From Roseomonas aerilata DSM 19363 (lineage in GTDB: Bacteria; Pseudomonadota; Alphaproteobacteria; Acetobacterales; Acetobacteraceae), in NCBI RefSeq assembly GCF_000711725.1, contig NZ_JONP01000006.1, positions 207,667-271,666 on the forward strand: 64,000 bases of DNA. Reading direction: 5' to 3'. The notes beneath the pieces were generated by a model. That model was given only the letters and a program-made list of their open reading frames with translations, was not told where the DNA came from and ran no database searches. This document shows, one piece after another, positions 37,458 through 46,642 of the stretch; positions within the stretch are counted from its first letter, which is position 1, and each line of letters starts with the position of its first letter. The translations under genes and the position numbers were made by a program.

Positions 37458-38450
37458 CTACTCGTTCCGCGCACCCGAGGCCCGCACCAGCGCCGCGTGG
37501 CTCCTGATTTCCGCGTGCAGGAAGCTCGCCAATCGTTCCGGCGTGCCGCCCAGGGTTGCCATGCCGGCGGCCTCGAAGCGGGCGCGCGCCTCGGGATCGG
37601 ACAGGACCTCGTTCGAGAGGGTGTTGAGCTGTTGCAGAAGGGCGGGGTCGGTTCCCTTCGGCAGGAAGAGGCCGAACCAGGTGCCGAAGACGAGGCCGGG
37701 CATGCCGAGTTCGGCGGTGGTCGGCACTTCCGGCAGTTGCGGGGCGCGCTCGGGGGAGAGGACGGCGATGGGCGTCACCGCGCCCGCGCGCACCTGGGGC
37801 GCCACGCCGGTGATGAGATTGAACATCGCCTGGATGCGGCCGGAGAGGAGGTCCGTGACCGCCGCGGCGGGCGCGGTGTAGGGCACGTGCGTCATCTGCG
37901 CACCGCTAAGGGATTTGTAGAGCTCCCCCGCCAGATGCATCGAGGACCCGTTCCCGGTGGAGCCGAAGTTGATCGCGTTCGGATGCGCGCGGGCATAAGC
38001 GCCAAAATCCTCCAGCGTGCGCGGGCCGAGTTCCTTGTTCACGACAAGCACGTTCGGGACGTTGCCGACGAGGACGACGGGCTCGAAGTCGCGCTCGGGG
38101 TCGAAGGGCAGGTCCTTGTAGAGGGCGGGGTTGGTGGCCATCGTCCCCGCCCAGGACCAGAGGATGGTGTAGCCGTCCGGTGCCGCGCGGGCGCCGGCGA
38201 GGGCGCCGATATTGCCGTTTGCGCCGCCACGGTTGTCGATGAGGACGCGCTGGTTGACGCGCTTCTCCAGCTCCTGCGCGAAGATGCGGGCGAGGGTGTC
38301 GGCGGTGCCGCCGCCGCCCGGCGCGGGGACGATGATCCGGACGGGGCGGTTGGGCCAGGGGCCGGTGGGGGCCGGGGTCTGTGCGCGGGCGGCTTGGGAG
38401 AGGCCGAGGGCGGCGGGGATCATCAGGGCGCTGCGGCGCGGGATGGTCAT
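37458..38450 (-). CDS. Bug-family tripartite tricarboxylate transporter substrate-binding protein
   Basis: This 330-residue periplasmic carboxylate-binding protein begins MTIPRRSALMIPAALGLSQAARAQ, a signal peptide ending ARA-Q. WPNRPVRIIVPAPGGGGTADTLARIF, RVLIDNRGGANGNIG, APDGYTILWSW and HVPYTAPAAAVTDLLSG are Bug signatures. It converges with the AhpD-like gene (11 bp between stops) and diverges from the octopine-type dehydrogenase. No transporter membrane genes are nearby. The ligand may be a product or substrate of the dehydrogenase, but this is only contextual. Confidence 0.93.
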   Translation of the reverse strand: MTIPRRSALMIPAALGLSQAARAQTPAPTGPWPNRPVRIIVPAPGGGGTADTLARIFAQELEKRVNQRVLIDNRGGANGNIGALAGARAAPDGYTILWSWAGTMATNPALYKDLPFDPERDFEPVVLVGNVPNVLVVNKELGPRTLEDFGAYARAHPNAINFGSTGNGSSMHLAGELYKSLSGAQMTHVPYTAPAAAVTDLLSGRIQAMFNLITGVAPQVRAGAVTPIAVLSPERAPQLPEVPTTAELGMPGLVFGTWFGLFLPKGTDPALLQQLNTLSNEVLSDPEARARFEAAGMATLGGTPERLASFLHAEIRSHAALVRASGARNE

Positions 38451-38566
38451 GGGGCGGTGCTTCCAGCGAGATCGGCGGAAGATTAGGCAGGAACCGGGCC
38501 GGGGCGGAAAGGTGGGCTTGCGATCGGGCGGGTTCTGGTCGGCGGCCTCGGCGAGGAGGATAGGCG

Positions 38567-39628
38567 ATGCGGTTGAGCGTGCTGGGGGCGGGCGCAGTGG
38601 GGCCGGCGGCGGCGGTGCTGGCGGCCTCGCGCGGGCATGAGGTGACGATCTGGTCGCCCTCCGGCCGCGGCACGGCGGGGATCGAGGGCGGGATGGAGGC
38701 GGAGGGGGCGCTCACCGGGCACTTTCCGCTGCGAGTGGCAGGGGATTTGGCGGAGGCGCTGGCAGGGGCGGAGGTCGCGCTGCTGGCGGTGCCGGCCTAC
38801 GCCTTCCCGGACCTGCTGCCGCGGATCGCTGCGGCGCTGCCGGCGGGACTGCCACTGCTGATCTCGCCCGCAGCCTCGCTCGCGCCGCTGGCGTTGGACC
38901 GGATGCTGGCGGCGCGCGGCGTGTTGGCGCGGCGCGCGCCGATCGGGGCCATGGCGACCACGCCCGCGACGGCGCGGCGCCGGGCGCCAGGGCGGGTTCT
39001 CGTTGCCGCCGTGAGGGCGGCGGTGGATGTGGCGGCGGTGCCGGAGGGCGACGCGGCGGCCATGGGGGCGCTGGCGAGTGCGCTTTTCGGCCATGCGAGC
39101 CCGGCGATCGGCGTGCTGGGCGCGGGAATCGGCAATGCCAACCCGATCATCCACGCGGTGCTGGCGCTGACGAACGTCACGCGGATCGAGCGGGCGGAGA
39201 GATGGCCTCAATACGGGCTGATGACGCCTGCCGCCTGCCGGATGATGGAGGCGCTGGCGAATGAGCGCGCGGCGCTGGCGGCGTGCTTCGGCCTCCCGGT
39301 GCTGAGCCTGGAGGAATCGCTGCACCGGGCCAACGGCGTGCCGCTCGGGCCGCTGGCGGAGATGGCGGCGCGGATCGCGGAGACGCGGGGCGCGGTACTG
39401 GGCCCGGCGGAGATGGAGACGCGCTACGTGACGGAGGATGTGCCCTACGGGCTCTCCTTCTATCTCTGGCTCGCGCGCGGGCGGGGGATTGCCATGCCGG
39501 TGACGGAGGCGGTGGTCACGGCGCTGGAGGCGCTCTGGGGGCGCGACCTCCGGCGGAACCCGCTGCTGGATGGGCTGGACCCCGCGGGGATCGAGGCCGC
39601 GCTGGCCGCCGGATACGGGCGGGGCTGA
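38567..39628 (+). CDS. Octopine/nopaline-type NAD(P) dehydrogenase
   Basis: This 353-residue protein has an N-terminal Rossmann domain (VLGAGAVGPAAAVLAASRGHEV) and the opine-dehydrogenase C-terminal domain. GNANPIIHAVLALTNVTRIE carries the catalytic histidine (H196), and RYVTEDVPYGLSFYLWLA is conserved. Enzymes of this family oxidatively cleave or form N-(carboxyalkyl) amino acids (opines). Flanked on both sides by Bug receptors on the minus strand, it could act on an imported opine or carboxylated amino acid. The substrate is not deducible. Confidence 0.88.
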   Translation: MRLSVLGAGAVGPAAAVLAASRGHEVTIWSPSGRGTAGIEGGMEAEGALTGHFPLRVAGDLAEALAGAEVALLAVPAYAFPDLLPRIAAALPAGLPLLISPAASLAPLALDRMLAARGVLARRAPIGAMATTPATARRRAPGRVLVAAVRAAVDVAAVPEGDAAAMGALASALFGHASPAIGVLGAGIGNANPIIHAVLALTNVTRIERAERWPQYGLMTPAACRMMEALANERAALAACFGLPVLSLEESLHRANGVPLGPLAEMAARIAETRGAVLGPAEMETRYVTEDVPYGLSFYLWLARGRGIAMPVTEAVVTALEALWGRDLRRNPLLDGLDPAGIEAALAAGYGRG

Positions 39629-39634
39629 GCCGCT

Positions 39635-40606
39635 TCAGTCGAGGCGGATGTCGAGCGGGGCGGCGACGCGGGTCCAGCGGGCGAGGTCTTCCCGCAGCAG
39701 GGCGCCGAAGGCCGCGCCATCGGCGCCGTTGGGAGTGACGCCGAGCACGTCGAGGCGGGAGCGGACGAGGTCCGTCGCCATGGCCTCGCGGAACGCTTCC
39801 GCCAGGCGGGCGGCGACCGGGGCCGGGGTGCGGGCGGGAGCGGAGAGGCCGGTCCAGATGCTCGCCTCGAAATCCGGCACGCCGGATTCGATGAGGGTGG
39901 GGATGTCGGGCGTGGCGGGGAAGCGCTCGCGCGAGGTGACGGCGACCACCTTGAACCCCGCCCCGCCAGCGGCGAGGACGGAGGGGACGGAGACGAACAT
40001 CGTCGCGATCCGCCCGGCCGCGAGGTCGTTGAAGGCCCCGGCCGCACCCCGGTAGGGCACGTGCTCCAGGTTCAGGTGCTCGCGCGCCTTCAGGTCCTCC
40101 ATGATGAGGTGCGTGTTCGTGCCGATGCCGGTGGAGGCATAGGGCAGCGGCCGCGCCGCCTCTCGCGCCAGGCGCAGCAGGCCCCGGGCATCCGCGACGT
40201 TCAGTTGTGGGGCGGCGAGCAGCGCCACGGGGCTGTCGCTGAGGAGGAGGACCGGGGTGAAGTCGGCGATGGGGTCGTAGGACAGGTGGCGGCCGATGGC
40301 CTTGGCGATGGTGAGCTGGCCGGCGGTCGCGAGGAGGACCGTCTGCCCGTCTGGTGCGGCGCGGGCCACGGCCTCGGCGCCCAGCACGCCGCCGGCGCCG
40401 GCGCGGTTCTCCACCAGCACGGTTTGCCCCAGGATCGGGCCGGCGGCCTGGGCGAGGAGGCGGCCCAGCACGTCCTGCGAGCCGCCGGGCGCGAAGGGCA
40501 CGACCAGCCGCACGGGCCCGTCCGGCGACCAGCGGGACTGGGCGCGGGCGGCGCGCGGGGCGGCGGGCGCGAGGGCGGCGAGGGAGAGGAGGGCGCGGCG
40601 CTTCAT
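39635..40606 (-). CDS. Bug-family tripartite tricarboxylate transporter substrate-binding protein
   Basis: This 323-residue protein begins MKRRALLSLAALAPAAPRAARAQ, a Tat- or Sec-type signal peptide. PVRLVVPFAPGGSQDVLGRLL, TVLVENRAGAGGVLGAEAV, APDGQTVLLA and HVPYRGAAGAFNDLAAG are Bug signatures. It converges with the dehydrogenase gene (stops 6 bp apart) and diverges from the LysR gene. A longer open frame upstream lacks a signal sequence and is not used. Ligand unknown. Confidence 0.92.
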   Translation of the reverse strand: MKRRALLSLAALAPAAPRAARAQSRWSPDGPVRLVVPFAPGGSQDVLGRLLAQAAGPILGQTVLVENRAGAGGVLGAEAVARAAPDGQTVLLATAGQLTIAKAIGRHLSYDPIADFTPVLLLSDSPVALLAAPQLNVADARGLLRLAREAARPLPYASTGIGTNTHLIMEDLKAREHLNLEHVPYRGAAGAFNDLAAGRIATMFVSVPSVLAAGGAGFKVVAVTSRERFPATPDIPTLIESGVPDFEASIWTGLSAPARTPAPVAARLAEAFREAMATDLVRSRLDVLGVTPNGADGAAFGALLREDLARWTRVAAPLDIRLD

Positions 40607-40721
40607 GGGCTGGTCCTTGGTCCGGGCGGGACCATAGCCCTGGACCGCCAGGTAGCCACCCCAGGCCGGTGCCGCTTGCCAGCCCTGGCGGGCGCCCCTC
40701 TCATGCGCGGCGGGAGGATGC

Positions 40722-41618
40722 ATGCTCGACAAGCTCGGATTCCTCGTCGCCGTCGCGCGGGAGCGGAACTTCCGGCGCGCGGCGGAGGCCTGCGGGGTGG
40801 CGCAGCCGACGCTTTCGGCGGGGATCAAGGGGCTGGAGGCGGAGCTGGGGGTGCTGCTGGTGCACCGTTCCTCACGCTTCCAGCGGCTGACGCCGGAGGG
40901 GGAGAAGGTCGTCGCCTGGGGCCAGCGGATGCTGGCCGACACGCGGGCGATGCGGCAGGAGTTGCAGGTGGCGCGCGGCGGCCTGGCCGGACACCTGCGG
41001 CTGGCGGTGGTCCCCACGGCCCTGGCGCTGGTGCCGCTGCTGACGCTCGCCTGCCGCAGGCGCAACCCGGGAATCCGCTTCACCATCCTCTCGCACACCT
41101 CGGAGGCCATCGCGGACATGCTCGCCAGCTTCGAGGCGGATGCAGGCATCACCTATCTCGGCAATGAGCCGCTGGGCTCGGTGCGGAGCGTACCGCTCTC
41201 GACCGAGCGCTACCGGCTGGTGGTGCCGGCGGGTTCGCGCTGGAGCGGGCGGTCCTCGGTGGCCTGGGCGGAACTGGCTGGGGAATCGCTCTGCCTGCTG
41301 ACGCCGGACATGCAGAACCGACGGATCATGGACCGGCTGATGCAGCAGGCCGGGGTGGAGCCAACGGCAACCGTCGAATCAAACTCGATCGTCGCCTTGA
41401 TCGCCCATGTTCGCAGCGGGGAATGGATGACGGTGCTGCCCGAGAGCGTGGCAAACACGCTCGGCTCTGCGGCCGGGCTGCAGGCCATCCCGCTGGTCTC
41501 GCCGGACGCTGAGTACCGGATCGGGCTCGTCGTGCCGCAGCAGGACCCAACCCCGCCCCTGACCGCCGCCCTGCTGGCGGCAGCGCAGGAAGCAACGAGC
41601 GGCGCAGCGCTGTTTTGA
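40722..41618 (+). CDS. LysR-type regulator of the formate dehydrogenase operon
   Basis: This 298-residue LysR-family regulator has the HTH in the first 60 residues (FLVAVARERNFRRAAEACGV, then QPTLSAGIKGLEAELG) and a periplasmic-binding-like effector domain. GGAGG lies just before the start. It is 98 bp upstream of fdsG on the same strand. LysR genes (FdsR type) commonly sit in front of soluble NAD-formate dehydrogenase operons. A LysR-type dyad overlaps its own stop codon, ahead of fdsG. It may also influence the divergent Bug gene. Inducer, likely formate, is inferred. Confidence 0.88.
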   Translation: MLDKLGFLVAVARERNFRRAAEACGVAQPTLSAGIKGLEAELGVLLVHRSSRFQRLTPEGEKVVAWGQRMLADTRAMRQELQVARGGLAGHLRLAVVPTALALVPLLTLACRRRNPGIRFTILSHTSEAIADMLASFEADAGITYLGNEPLGSVRSVPLSTERYRLVVPAGSRWSGRSSVAWAELAGESLCLLTPDMQNRRIMDRLMQQAGVEPTATVESNSIVALIAHVRSGEWMTVLPESVANTLGSAAGLQAIPLVSPDAEYRIGLVVPQQDPTPPLTAALLAAAQEATSGAALF

Positions 41619-41633
41619 TAGGAATTTTCTATC
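41617..41633. promoter_or_regulatory. Candidate LysR-type binding dyad upstream of fdsG
   Basis: GATAG-N7-CTATC is a perfect interrupted dyad with the ATAG-N7-CTAT spacing typical of LysR-type regulator sites, 84 bp before the fdsG start and overlapping the regulator's stop. A second element, the perfect 14-bp palindrome GAATCGCGCGATTC at 41678-41691, lies 25 bp before fdsG. Confidence 0.5.
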
Positions 41634-41716
41634 GCAGCACGGAAATAGCGCCTTGATCCGGGAAGGGACGATCCGGAGAATCGCGCGATTCAAGGAACTG
41701 GAGTTGAAGGCGAAGC

Positions 41717-42223
41717 ATGCTGCCCGGCGCCACCCTTTCGCGCGGCCCCGCCCCTACTCCTCATTGGGATGATGCCCTCGCCAGCGAGATCATCGCCGAT
41801 CATGCAGGGCTTGAGGGAGCCATGCTGCCGATCCTGCACGCACTGCAGGAGAGGTTCGGCTGCGTGCCGCACGAGGCCGTGCCGCTGGTGGCCGAGGCGC
41901 TGAACCTTTCGCGCGCCGAGGTGCACGGCGTCGTCACCTTCTATCACGATTACCGAGCGACACCGCCTGGTCGGCACGTGCTGAAGCTCTGCCGCGCGGA
42001 GGCATGCCAGGCGATGGGGGCAGAGGCGCTCTCGGCCGGGCTGATGCGGCGGCTGGGGCTGGAATGGCACGGCACCACGGCGGATGGCAGCCTGACGCTG
42101 GAGCCGGCCTTCTGCCTCGGCCTCTGCGCCTGCGCCCCGGCGGCGCTGCTGGATGGCGAGCCGATGGCGCAGCTGGACGACCTGGCGCTGGACAGGGTTG
42201 TGGCGGAGGCGCAGCGCGCATGA
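41717..42223 (+). CDS. fdsG: NAD-dependent formate dehydrogenase, gamma subunit
   Basis: This 168-residue thioredoxin-like [2Fe-2S] subunit resembles NuoE/HoxE. The four ligands are C92, C97, C133 and C137 (LKLCRAEACQAMG and CLGLCACAP). ILHALQERFGCVPHEAVPLVAEALN is the helical N-terminal part. It passes electrons with FdsB towards NAD. ATGA overlap with fdsB. Confidence 0.95.
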   Translation: MLPGATLSRGPAPTPHWDDALASEIIADHAGLEGAMLPILHALQERFGCVPHEAVPLVAEALNLSRAEVHGVVTFYHDYRATPPGRHVLKLCRAEACQAMGAEALSAGLMRRLGLEWHGTTADGSLTLEPAFCLGLCACAPAALLDGEPMAQLDDLALDRVVAEAQRA

Positions 42224-43779
42224 CGCGGATCTACCTGCCGCAGGACGCGGCCGCCCTGGCGCTCGGCGCCGAGGCCGTGCTGCGCGCGCTGCGGGCTGAG
42301 GCTGCGCGACGTGGCGTGGTGCTGGAGGTGGTGCGGACCGGGTCGCGCGGCGCCGTCTGGCTGGAGCCTCTGCTGGAGGTGGAGACCGCGGAAGGGCGGA
42401 TCGGCTACGGCCCGGTGCGGGCGGGCGACGTGGCGGGGCTACTCGACGCCGGGATGCTGGAGGGCGGCGCGCATCCGCTGCGGATCGGGCGACCGGACGA
42501 GCACCCCTGGTTTGCCGGGCAGACGCGGCTCACCTTTGCGCGCTGCGGGGTCGTCGATCCCTCCTCGGCCGGGGACTACGTCGCGCATGGCGGTTTCGCG
42601 GGGCTCGCGAAGGCGCTGGCGATGAGCGGCGAGGCCATTGTGGACGAGGTGAAGCTCTCCGGGCTGCGCGGGCGCGGCGGCGCGGGCTTCCCCACGGGGA
42701 TCAAGTGGAACACGGTGCGGCTGGCCGAGGGAGGCCGCAAATACGTCGTCTGCAACGCCGACGAGGGCGACAGCGGCACCTTCGCCGACCGGATGCTGAT
42801 GGAGGGCGATCCCTTCCTGCTGATCGAGGGGATGGCGATCGCGGGCGTCGCGGTGGGGGCGACCAAGGGCTACGTCTACACGCGCTCGGAGTACCCGCAT
42901 GCGGTGCGGGCGATGCGGGCGGCGATCCTCGCGGCGCGGCGCGCGGGTTGGCTGGGCGAGAACATTCGCGGCTCCGGCCATGCCTTCGACATGGAAGTTC
43001 GGGTGGGTGCCGGTGCCTATATCTGCGGCGAGGAGACCTCGCTGCTGAACTCACTGGAGGGCAAGCGCGGCGTGGTGCGGGCGAAGCCACCGCTGCCGGC
43101 GATCGAGGGGTTGTTCGGTAAGCCGACGGTCGTGAACAACGTGCTCTCCTTCGCCGCCGTGCCCTGGATCATGGAGCATGGGGCCAAGGCCTATGCGGAT
43201 TTCGGCACTGGCCGCTCGCTCGGCACGCTGGCGGTGCAGATCGCGGGCAACGTGCGGCGGGGCGGGCTGGTGGAGTTGCCCTTCGGCCTGCCGCTGCGCG
43301 CGGTGATCGAGGAGTGGGGCGGCGGCACCGCGACGGGGCGGCCCTTCCGTGCGGTGCAGGTGGGCGGGCCGCTCGGCGCCTATTTTCCCGAAAGCCTGCT
43401 CGACACGCCCATGGACTACGAGGCCTTCGCGCGCGCGGGCGGGTTGCTGGGCCATGGTGGCGTGACGGTGTTCGATGACAGCGTGGACCTGTCGCGCCAG
43501 GCGCGCTTCGCCTTCGAGTTCTGCGCGGCCGAGAGTTGCGGCAAGTGCACGCCCTGCCGCATTGGCGCCGTGCGCGGCGTGGAGGTGATCGACCGCATCA
43601 CGGCGGGCGTGGAAACGGCGAAGAACTTCGCCGTGCTGGACGACCTGCTGGAGGTGATGACCGACGCCTCGCTCTGCGCCATGGGCGGGCTGACACCCGT
43701 TCCTGTCGGCAGCGCGCTGAAGCATTTCCCCGAGGATTTCGATGCCACCGCACGCCGCCTTCCCGAGGCGGCGGAGTAA
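42220..43779 (+). CDS. fdsB: NAD-dependent formate dehydrogenase, beta subunit
   Basis: This 519-residue NuoF-like flavoprotein holds FMN, the NAD site and a [4Fe-4S] cluster. A thioredoxin-like N-terminal extension (about 1-110) precedes the core with GRGGAGFPTGIKW (FMN), CNADEGDSGTFADR, GAGAYICGEETSLLNSLEG (NAD) and the cluster ligands in ESCGKCTPCRIG plus a later Cys in SLCAMGG. It reduces NAD with electrons from FdsA. fdsA begins 13 bp after its stop. Confidence 0.96.
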   Translation: MTRIYLPQDAAALALGAEAVLRALRAEAARRGVVLEVVRTGSRGAVWLEPLLEVETAEGRIGYGPVRAGDVAGLLDAGMLEGGAHPLRIGRPDEHPWFAGQTRLTFARCGVVDPSSAGDYVAHGGFAGLAKALAMSGEAIVDEVKLSGLRGRGGAGFPTGIKWNTVRLAEGGRKYVVCNADEGDSGTFADRMLMEGDPFLLIEGMAIAGVAVGATKGYVYTRSEYPHAVRAMRAAILAARRAGWLGENIRGSGHAFDMEVRVGAGAYICGEETSLLNSLEGKRGVVRAKPPLPAIEGLFGKPTVVNNVLSFAAVPWIMEHGAKAYADFGTGRSLGTLAVQIAGNVRRGGLVELPFGLPLRAVIEEWGGGTATGRPFRAVQVGGPLGAYFPESLLDTPMDYEAFARAGGLLGHGGVTVFDDSVDLSRQARFAFEFCAAESCGKCTPCRIGAVRGVEVIDRITAGVETAKNFAVLDDLLEVMTDASLCAMGGLTPVPVGSALKHFPEDFDATARRLPEAAE

Positions 43780-43792
43780 GGGAGCGGGACGC

Positions 43793-46642
43793 ATGCCCCT
43801 GATCCAGGAAACCGACTTCGGCACGCCGATCCGGCTGGCCGAGAGCACCGTGACGCTGACCATCGACGGGCAGACCGTGGCGGTGCCGAAGGGCACTTCC
43901 GTGATGGCGGCCGCGATGACGCTGGGAACGAAGGTTCCGAAGCTCTGCGCGACCGACAGCCTCGAGCCCTTCGGCTCCTGCCGCCTCTGCATCGTGCAGA
44001 TCGAGGGACGGCGCGGCTTCCCGGCCTCCTGCACCACGCCGGTCGAGGCAGGAATGGTGGTGCACACGCAGAACGAGGCGATCGCCAAGCGCCGGCGGGG
44101 GGTGATGGAGCTTTACATCTCCGACCACCCGCTGGACTGCCTCACCTGCTCCGCCAACGGCGACTGCGAGTTGCAGGACATGGCGGGCGCGGTTGGGCTG
44201 CGCGAGGTGCGCTACGGTTACGACGGCGCGAACCACCTCGATGCGCCGAAGGACGAGAGCAATCCCTACTTCACCTTTGAGGCCTCGAAGTGCATCGCGT
44301 GCTCGCGCTGCATCCGCGCTTGCGAGGAGGTGCAGGGCACCTTCGCGCTGACGATGGAGAGGCGGGGCTTCGAATCGAAGGTCTCTCCGGGCGGCACGGA
44401 CTTCATGGGGTCAGAATGCGTCTCCTGCGGCGCCTGCGTGCAGGCCTGCCCGACGGCGACGCTGAACGAGAAGTCGGTGGTGGCGCTGGGCACGCCGGAG
44501 CACTCGGTGGTGACGACCTGCGCCTATTGCGGCGTCGGCTGCTCCTTCAAGGCGGAGATGAAGGGCGACAAGCTCGTCCGCATGGTCCCCTACAAGGATG
44601 GCAAGGCGAACGAGGGCCATTCCTGCGTGAAGGGCCGCTTCGCCTTCGGCTACGCAACGCACAAGGACCGCATCACCAAGCCGATGATCCGCGCGCGGAT
44701 CACCGATCCCTGGCGGGAGGTGAGCTGGGAGGAGGCGGTGAGGTACGCGGCCTCCGAACTGCGGCGGATCCAGCGGCAGTTCGGGCCGGACGCGATCGGG
44801 GGGATTACCTCCTCCCGCTGCACGAACGAGGAGACCTTCCTTGTTCAGAAGATGATCCGCGGCGCCTTCGGGAACAACAACGTCGATACTTGCGCGCGCG
44901 TCTGTCACTCGCCGACCGGATACGGCCTGAAGACGACGCTCGGCACCTCCGCGGGGACGCAGGACTTCGCCTCCGTCGCGGATGCGGAGGTGATCTTCGT
45001 CATCGGTGCCAACCCGACGGACGGGCACCCCGTCTTCGCCTCCCGTATGAAGCGGCGGCTGCGAGAGGGGGCGCGGCTGATCGTGGCGGACCCGCGGCGG
45101 ATCGATCTGGTGCGGACGCCGCATGTGAAGGCGGATTACCACCTGCAACTGCTGCCGGGCACGAATGTCGCGCTGATCAATGCCATCGCGCATGTCGTGG
45201 TGACGGAGGGGCTGGTCGCGGAAGATTATGTCCGCGAGCGCTGCGACCTCGCGGAGTTCGAAAGCTGGGCTCGCTTCATCGCGCAGGAGCGGAATTCACC
45301 CGAAGCGGTGGAGCCGATCACGGGCGTGCCGGCGCGGATGCTGCGCGAGGCTGCGCGGCTCTACGCGACCGGTGGGGCGGCCGCCATCTATTACGGCCTC
45401 GGCGTGACGGAGCACAGCCAGGGCTCCACCACCGTCATGGCCATGGCGAACCTTGCGATGGCCACGGGGAACATCGGCAAGCCGGGCGCGGGCGTGAATC
45501 CTCTGCGCGGGCAGAACAACGTGCAGGGCGCCTGCGACATGGGCTCCTTCCCGCACGAGTTCTCCGGCTATCGCCACGTGTCGGACGATGCGACGCGGGA
45601 GATGTTCGAGGCGATCTGGGGCGTGCCGCTCTCCCCCGAGCCGGGGCTGCGCATTCCGAACATGCTGGACGAAGCAGTGGGCGGCCGGTTCAAGGGCCTC
45701 TTCGTGCAGGGGGAGGACATCGCGCAGTCCGACCCGGACACGAAGCACGTCACCGCCGGGCTGATGGCGATGGAATGCGTGATCGTTCAGGACCTCTTCC
45801 TGAACGAGACGGCGAAGTACGCGCATGTCTTCCTGCCCGGCTCCTCCTTCCTGGAGAAGGACGGGACCTTCACCAATGCGGAGCGGCGCATCAACCGCGT
45901 GCGGCGGGTAATGGCGCCGATGGGCGGGCTCGCGGATTGGGAGGGGGTGATGGCGCTCTCCAACGCGCTCGGCTTCCCGATGGATTACCGCCACCCCGGC
46001 GAGATCATGGACGAGATCGCGCGGCTGACGCCGAGCTTCGCGGGCGTCTCCTACGCCAAGCTGGAGGAGGTCGGCTCCCTCCAGTGGCCCTGCAACGAGG
46101 ACGCGCCGCTCGGCACGCCGATGATGCATGTGGACCGCTTCGTGCGCGGCAAGGGCCGCTTCATGATCACGGAGTTCGTGCCGACGGACGAGCGGACGGG
46201 GGTGAACTTCCCGCTGATCCTGACCACGGGCCGCATCCTCTCGCAGTACAATGTGGGGGCGCAGACGCGGCGAACGGAGAACAGTCGCTGGCACGAGGAG
46301 GACGTGCTGGAGATCCACCCCTTCGACGCCGAATTGCGGGGCATCGAGGACGGGGAGCTGGTCTCGCTTGAGAGCCGGTCCGGCGACATCTCGCTGCGCG
46401 CCAGGATCAGCGAGCGGATGCAGCCGGGCGTGGTTTACACGACCTTCCATCACGCCTCGACCGGCGCCAACGTCATCACGACCGACTATTCGGACTGGGC
46501 GACCAATTGCCCGGAATACAAGGTGACGGCGGTGCAGGTGCGGCGGACGAACCGGCCCTCCGCCTGGCAGGAGAGGTTCGCCGAGGGCGAGGCGAGGCTG
46601 AAGCGCATCGAGGTGAGGGCAGATGTTCCTGCCGCCGAGTAG
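43793..46642 (+). CDS. fdsA: NAD-dependent formate dehydrogenase, molybdenum alpha subunit
   Basis: This 949-residue catalytic subunit oxidises formate to CO2 at a bis-molybdopterin-guanine-dinucleotide site. N-terminal [2Fe-2S] ferredoxin domain (C52, C63, C66, C80), His/Cys cluster region (DHPLDCLTCSANGDC), two [4Fe-4S] clusters (CIACSRCIRAC; CVSCGACVQAC), then the CAYCGVGC cluster of the molybdenum domain. The Mo-ligating cysteine and catalytic histidine are C371 and H372 in CARVCHSPTGYGLK. The start at 43793 has GGAG eight bases upstream; the frame is open to 43742. It overlaps fdhD by 20 bp. Cytoplasmic, no signal peptide. Confidence 0.97.
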   Translation: MPLIQETDFGTPIRLAESTVTLTIDGQTVAVPKGTSVMAAAMTLGTKVPKLCATDSLEPFGSCRLCIVQIEGRRGFPASCTTPVEAGMVVHTQNEAIAKRRRGVMELYISDHPLDCLTCSANGDCELQDMAGAVGLREVRYGYDGANHLDAPKDESNPYFTFEASKCIACSRCIRACEEVQGTFALTMERRGFESKVSPGGTDFMGSECVSCGACVQACPTATLNEKSVVALGTPEHSVVTTCAYCGVGCSFKAEMKGDKLVRMVPYKDGKANEGHSCVKGRFAFGYATHKDRITKPMIRARITDPWREVSWEEAVRYAASELRRIQRQFGPDAIGGITSSRCTNEETFLVQKMIRGAFGNNNVDTCARVCHSPTGYGLKTTLGTSAGTQDFASVADAEVIFVIGANPTDGHPVFASRMKRRLREGARLIVADPRRIDLVRTPHVKADYHLQLLPGTNVALINAIAHVVVTEGLVAEDYVRERCDLAEFESWARFIAQERNSPEAVEPITGVPARMLREAARLYATGGAAAIYYGLGVTEHSQGSTTVMAMANLAMATGNIGKPGAGVNPLRGQNNVQGACDMGSFPHEFSGYRHVSDDATREMFEAIWGVPLSPEPGLRIPNMLDEAVGGRFKGLFVQGEDIAQSDPDTKHVTAGLMAMECVIVQDLFLNETAKYAHVFLPGSSFLEKDGTFTNAERRINRVRRVMAPMGGLADWEGVMALSNALGFPMDYRHPGEIMDEIARLTPSFAGVSYAKLEEVGSLQWPCNEDAPLGTPMMHVDRFVRGKGRFMITEFVPTDERTGVNFPLILTTGRILSQYNVGAQTRRTENSRWHEEDVLEIHPFDAELRGIEDGELVSLESRSGDISLRARISERMQPGVVYTTFHHASTGANVITTDYSDWATNCPEYKVTAVQVRRTNRPSAWQERFAEGEARLKRIEVRADVPAAE

